A stretch of 64,000 nucleotides of DNA from Akkermansiaceae bacterium. GTDB lineage: Bacteria; Verrucomicrobiota; Verrucomicrobiia; Verrucomicrobiales; Akkermansiaceae. Positions within the stretch are counted from its first letter, which is position 1, and the number at the start of each line of letters is the position of its first letter. Location: assembly GCA_018402445.1 (NCBI GenBank), contig JAGYIT010000014.1, forward strand, positions 62,001-126,000, in the 5' to 3' direction. A program made the translations under genes and the position numbers. Below the pieces are notes generated by a model. That model was not told the origin of the DNA and searched no databases. It was given only the letters and a program-made list of their open reading frames with translations. Below are positions 62,712 to 64,000 of the stretch, piece after piece.

Positions 62712-62733
62712 GCTTGTGAAAATTTTCACAAGC
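62712..62733. promoter_or_regulatory. CRP/FNR-type palindrome upstream of actA
   Basis: A perfect 22-base palindrome whose core TGTGA-AAATTT-TCACA (62715-62730) equals the CRP consensus spacing. Its centre lies 54 bases before the actA start codon, suited to an activator or repressor of the act-cta cluster. On the plus strand it is followed by GTTTTT and could be read as a terminator, but both neighbouring genes run on the minus strand. Bases 62669-62802 contain nothing else notable. Confidence 0.6.
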
Positions 62734-62802
62734 GTTTTTCTCGAACAATTTCTCTTTTCCGCGGCCTTTTCATGGATTCAACGGATTCGGCTTCGTTAGC
62801 CT

Positions 62803-63427
62803 TCAGTCCAGCGCCTTGATGCGGATGTTTTTGTAGTAAACCTTGCTGCCCGCATCGTGGGCCTGGAGGGCGATCGCGCCGCCTTCGGGGAGGAGTTTGC
62901 TTTTCCCCCTCGGATTTGTATTCGACGAGTTTTTTGCCGTTCACGGTGGAGGTGATGACGCCGTTCTCGACTCGGATGACCATCTCCATCCATTTGTCGT
63001 CCTCGAAAGGCTCTAGGTTCTTGACGGTGGCGTAAAGCCCACCGGTCTTTTGCGGATCGCCCTGGGTGTTGTTCACCTGAATCTCGTAACCGCGGGGCCA
63101 GCCTTTCTCCTGGTATTCGGTGTGAAAGAAAACGCCGCCGTTGGAGTTCTTGCGGGTCATCGCTTCCAGGCGCAGCTCGAAGTTCTTAAATTTCGCGCCG
63201 TTCACTTCGCCCGTGTAGAAGGCATGGGCGCGCGGGCCGTGCGCGACGATGGCACCGTCCTCGATCTTGAAAGAGTCCTGGTTCTCGGAAACTTTCCAAC
63301 CGTCGAGGCTCTTGCCGTCGAACAGCGGTTTGAAGCCCTCCTCGTCGGCGAGGGAGACGTTTACGGATAAGACGGCGAAGGCCAGCGCAGCGAGGCATGA
63401 AGTGGTGTTTCTCAATGTCGTTTTCAT
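62803..63427 (-). CDS. Secreted DUF1080 (3-keto-disaccharide hydrolase-like) protein, frameshifted
   Basis: About 208 residues from ATG 63427: signal peptide (AALAFAVLSVNVSLADEEG), then the laminin-G-like DUF1080 fold: FKPLFDGKSLDGWKVSENQD, NGGVFFHTEYQEKGWPRGYE, QKTGGLYATVKNLEPFEDDK and WMEMVIRVENGVITSTVNGK. An extra A near 62901 breaks it; restored it ends EGGAIALQAHDAGSKVYYKN, then IRIKALD. The family is expanded in Verrucomicrobiota and Planctomycetota. Substrate unknown. Confidence 0.88.
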
Positions 63428-63555
63428 AATTACGGCTTCCATATTTACTTGATCCAGCGCGGAAGAAAATCAAATTCCTGCCACACGCCCAGTACAGCCA
63501 TCCCATTGCGCTGCATGGCTGTTTTAATCCACCCCGGTGGCGGGGGCCTCCGCAC

Positions 63556-63588
63556 AAAAAGAACCCCGCCCGGACGAACCGGACGGGG
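63556..63588 (-). terminator. Intrinsic terminator of the final gene
   Basis: CCCCGTCCGG / CCGGGCGGGG stem with a TTCGT loop; on the minus strand it is followed by TTCTTTTT, 40 bases after the stop at 63628. Confidence 0.85.
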
Positions 63589-63627
63589 ACTTGTGGAACA
63601 GCCGAACGCCAGCAACCGATTGCAAAC

Positions 63628-63999
63628 TTATTCGGGGAGGATCAGTCGGTAGAACTCCTTGTCCGCGGTTTTCGGGAATGTGATATCAAGCTCACCGGCA
63701 TCTTCCCAGCCCTCGGGGGTGAGATCGGTCGATTTCTCGATCGGCATCGTCAGTGTGACATCCCCGGCGAAAGCCTGGACGAGCAGGTTGCCCGTGCCGC
63801 GCAGATCCTGGATGGAGCTTGGGGTGTAGAGGCTGAAGGAACCGGGGTTGGAAACCACATCCCCCTGTCCAGCCAGGCGCGAAGCCGAGCGGACACCCTC
63901 GACAGACTGCCGGTGGATGTTCAGAGCGACCGTGTTGCCAAAGGCGGCGTCGATTTCGCTGCCGGTGTTGGCGACATCGGGATCGAGACCGAGGTTGGC
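63628..63999 (-). CDS. C-terminal part of a surface-type protein, 5' end outside window
   Basis: The frame is open from 63999 to the stop at 63628 (about 123 residues), so the start lies beyond the window. It reads ANLGLDPDVANTGSEIDAAF, then RLAGQGDVVSNPGSFSLYTP, SIQDLRGTGNLLVQAFAGDV and KTADKEFYRLILPE. The last ~70 residues look like the small beta module that ends many large secreted proteins of this phylum (from memory). No catalytic residues visible. Followed by a clear terminator. Confidence 0.7.
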   Translation of the reverse strand, partial: ANLGLDPDVANTGSEIDAAFGNTVALNIHRQSVEGVRSASRLAGQGDVVSNPGSFSLYTPSSIQDLRGTGNLLVQAFAGDVTLTMPIEKSTDLTPEGWEDAGELDITFPKTADKEFYRLILPE

Positions 64000-64000
64000 G

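Overview
The window looks like a high-GC chromosomal segment (or metagenome contig) of a Verrucomicrobiota bacterium, probably order Verrucomicrobiales. This is inferred from gene content: an alternative complex III (act) operon joined to a caa3 oxidase, a PEP-CTERM protein, a sulfatase and other secreted hydrolases, a DksA-type protein with a long lysine/alanine tail, FolE2 and a monofunctional BirA. No rRNA, tRNA or CRISPR array was recognised. About ten single-base frame breaks in conserved genes, mostly at homopolymers, suggest uncorrected long-read sequence, so I treat most broken genes as one gene with an error.

Region 1 (1-6955) is a decayed chromosomal integron. A truncated integron-integrase (69 C-terminal residues) points the same way as four cassettes: a small membrane protein; a large cassette with a secreted subtilase and a PEP-CTERM protein; a toxin-antitoxin pair; and a membrane protein running off the window. 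Three attC sites have paired R and L boxes with one extrahelical base. One attC is split by an IS110-family element. With integrase and cassettes in the same direction, this is the 'inverse integron' layout.

Region 2 (7039-10150) has an orphan CoA-acyltransferase-like protein, a secreted SASA-type esterase and a 122-bp repeat array.

Region 3 (10148-20457) is a defence island on the minus strand: MmeI/YeeA-like methylase, DUF1016 PD-(D/E)XK nuclease, HipB/HipA, helicase, GIY-YIG protein. It lies between two copies of the clpB 3' end, each followed by 122-bp repeats. A roughly 110-bp palindromic element has entered the methylase (twice) and helicase genes without breaking the frame.

Region 4 (20458-45140) is core genome: clpB, nadC-birA, an M48 protease, recN, fmt, a second toxin-antitoxin pair, patB- and avtA-like aminotransferases, folE2, rpmG-rpsR, the DksA-like gene, scpB-pheA, rnr, a secreted hydrolase, a sulfatase, yqgE and ribBA.

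Region 5 (45192-62733) is a co-directional respiratory cluster on the minus strand: actABCDEF, a cytochrome c, CcoN-like and CcoO-like subunits, a second cytochrome c, then ctaD, ctaE, ctaF, two small membrane proteins and ctaC. It likely encodes quinol-to-oxygen electron transfer. The CcoN-like subunit lacks the CuB and high-spin heme ligands. A perfect TGTGA-N6-TCACA palindrome precedes actA. A DUF1080 protein and the 3' end of a surface-protein-like gene close the window.
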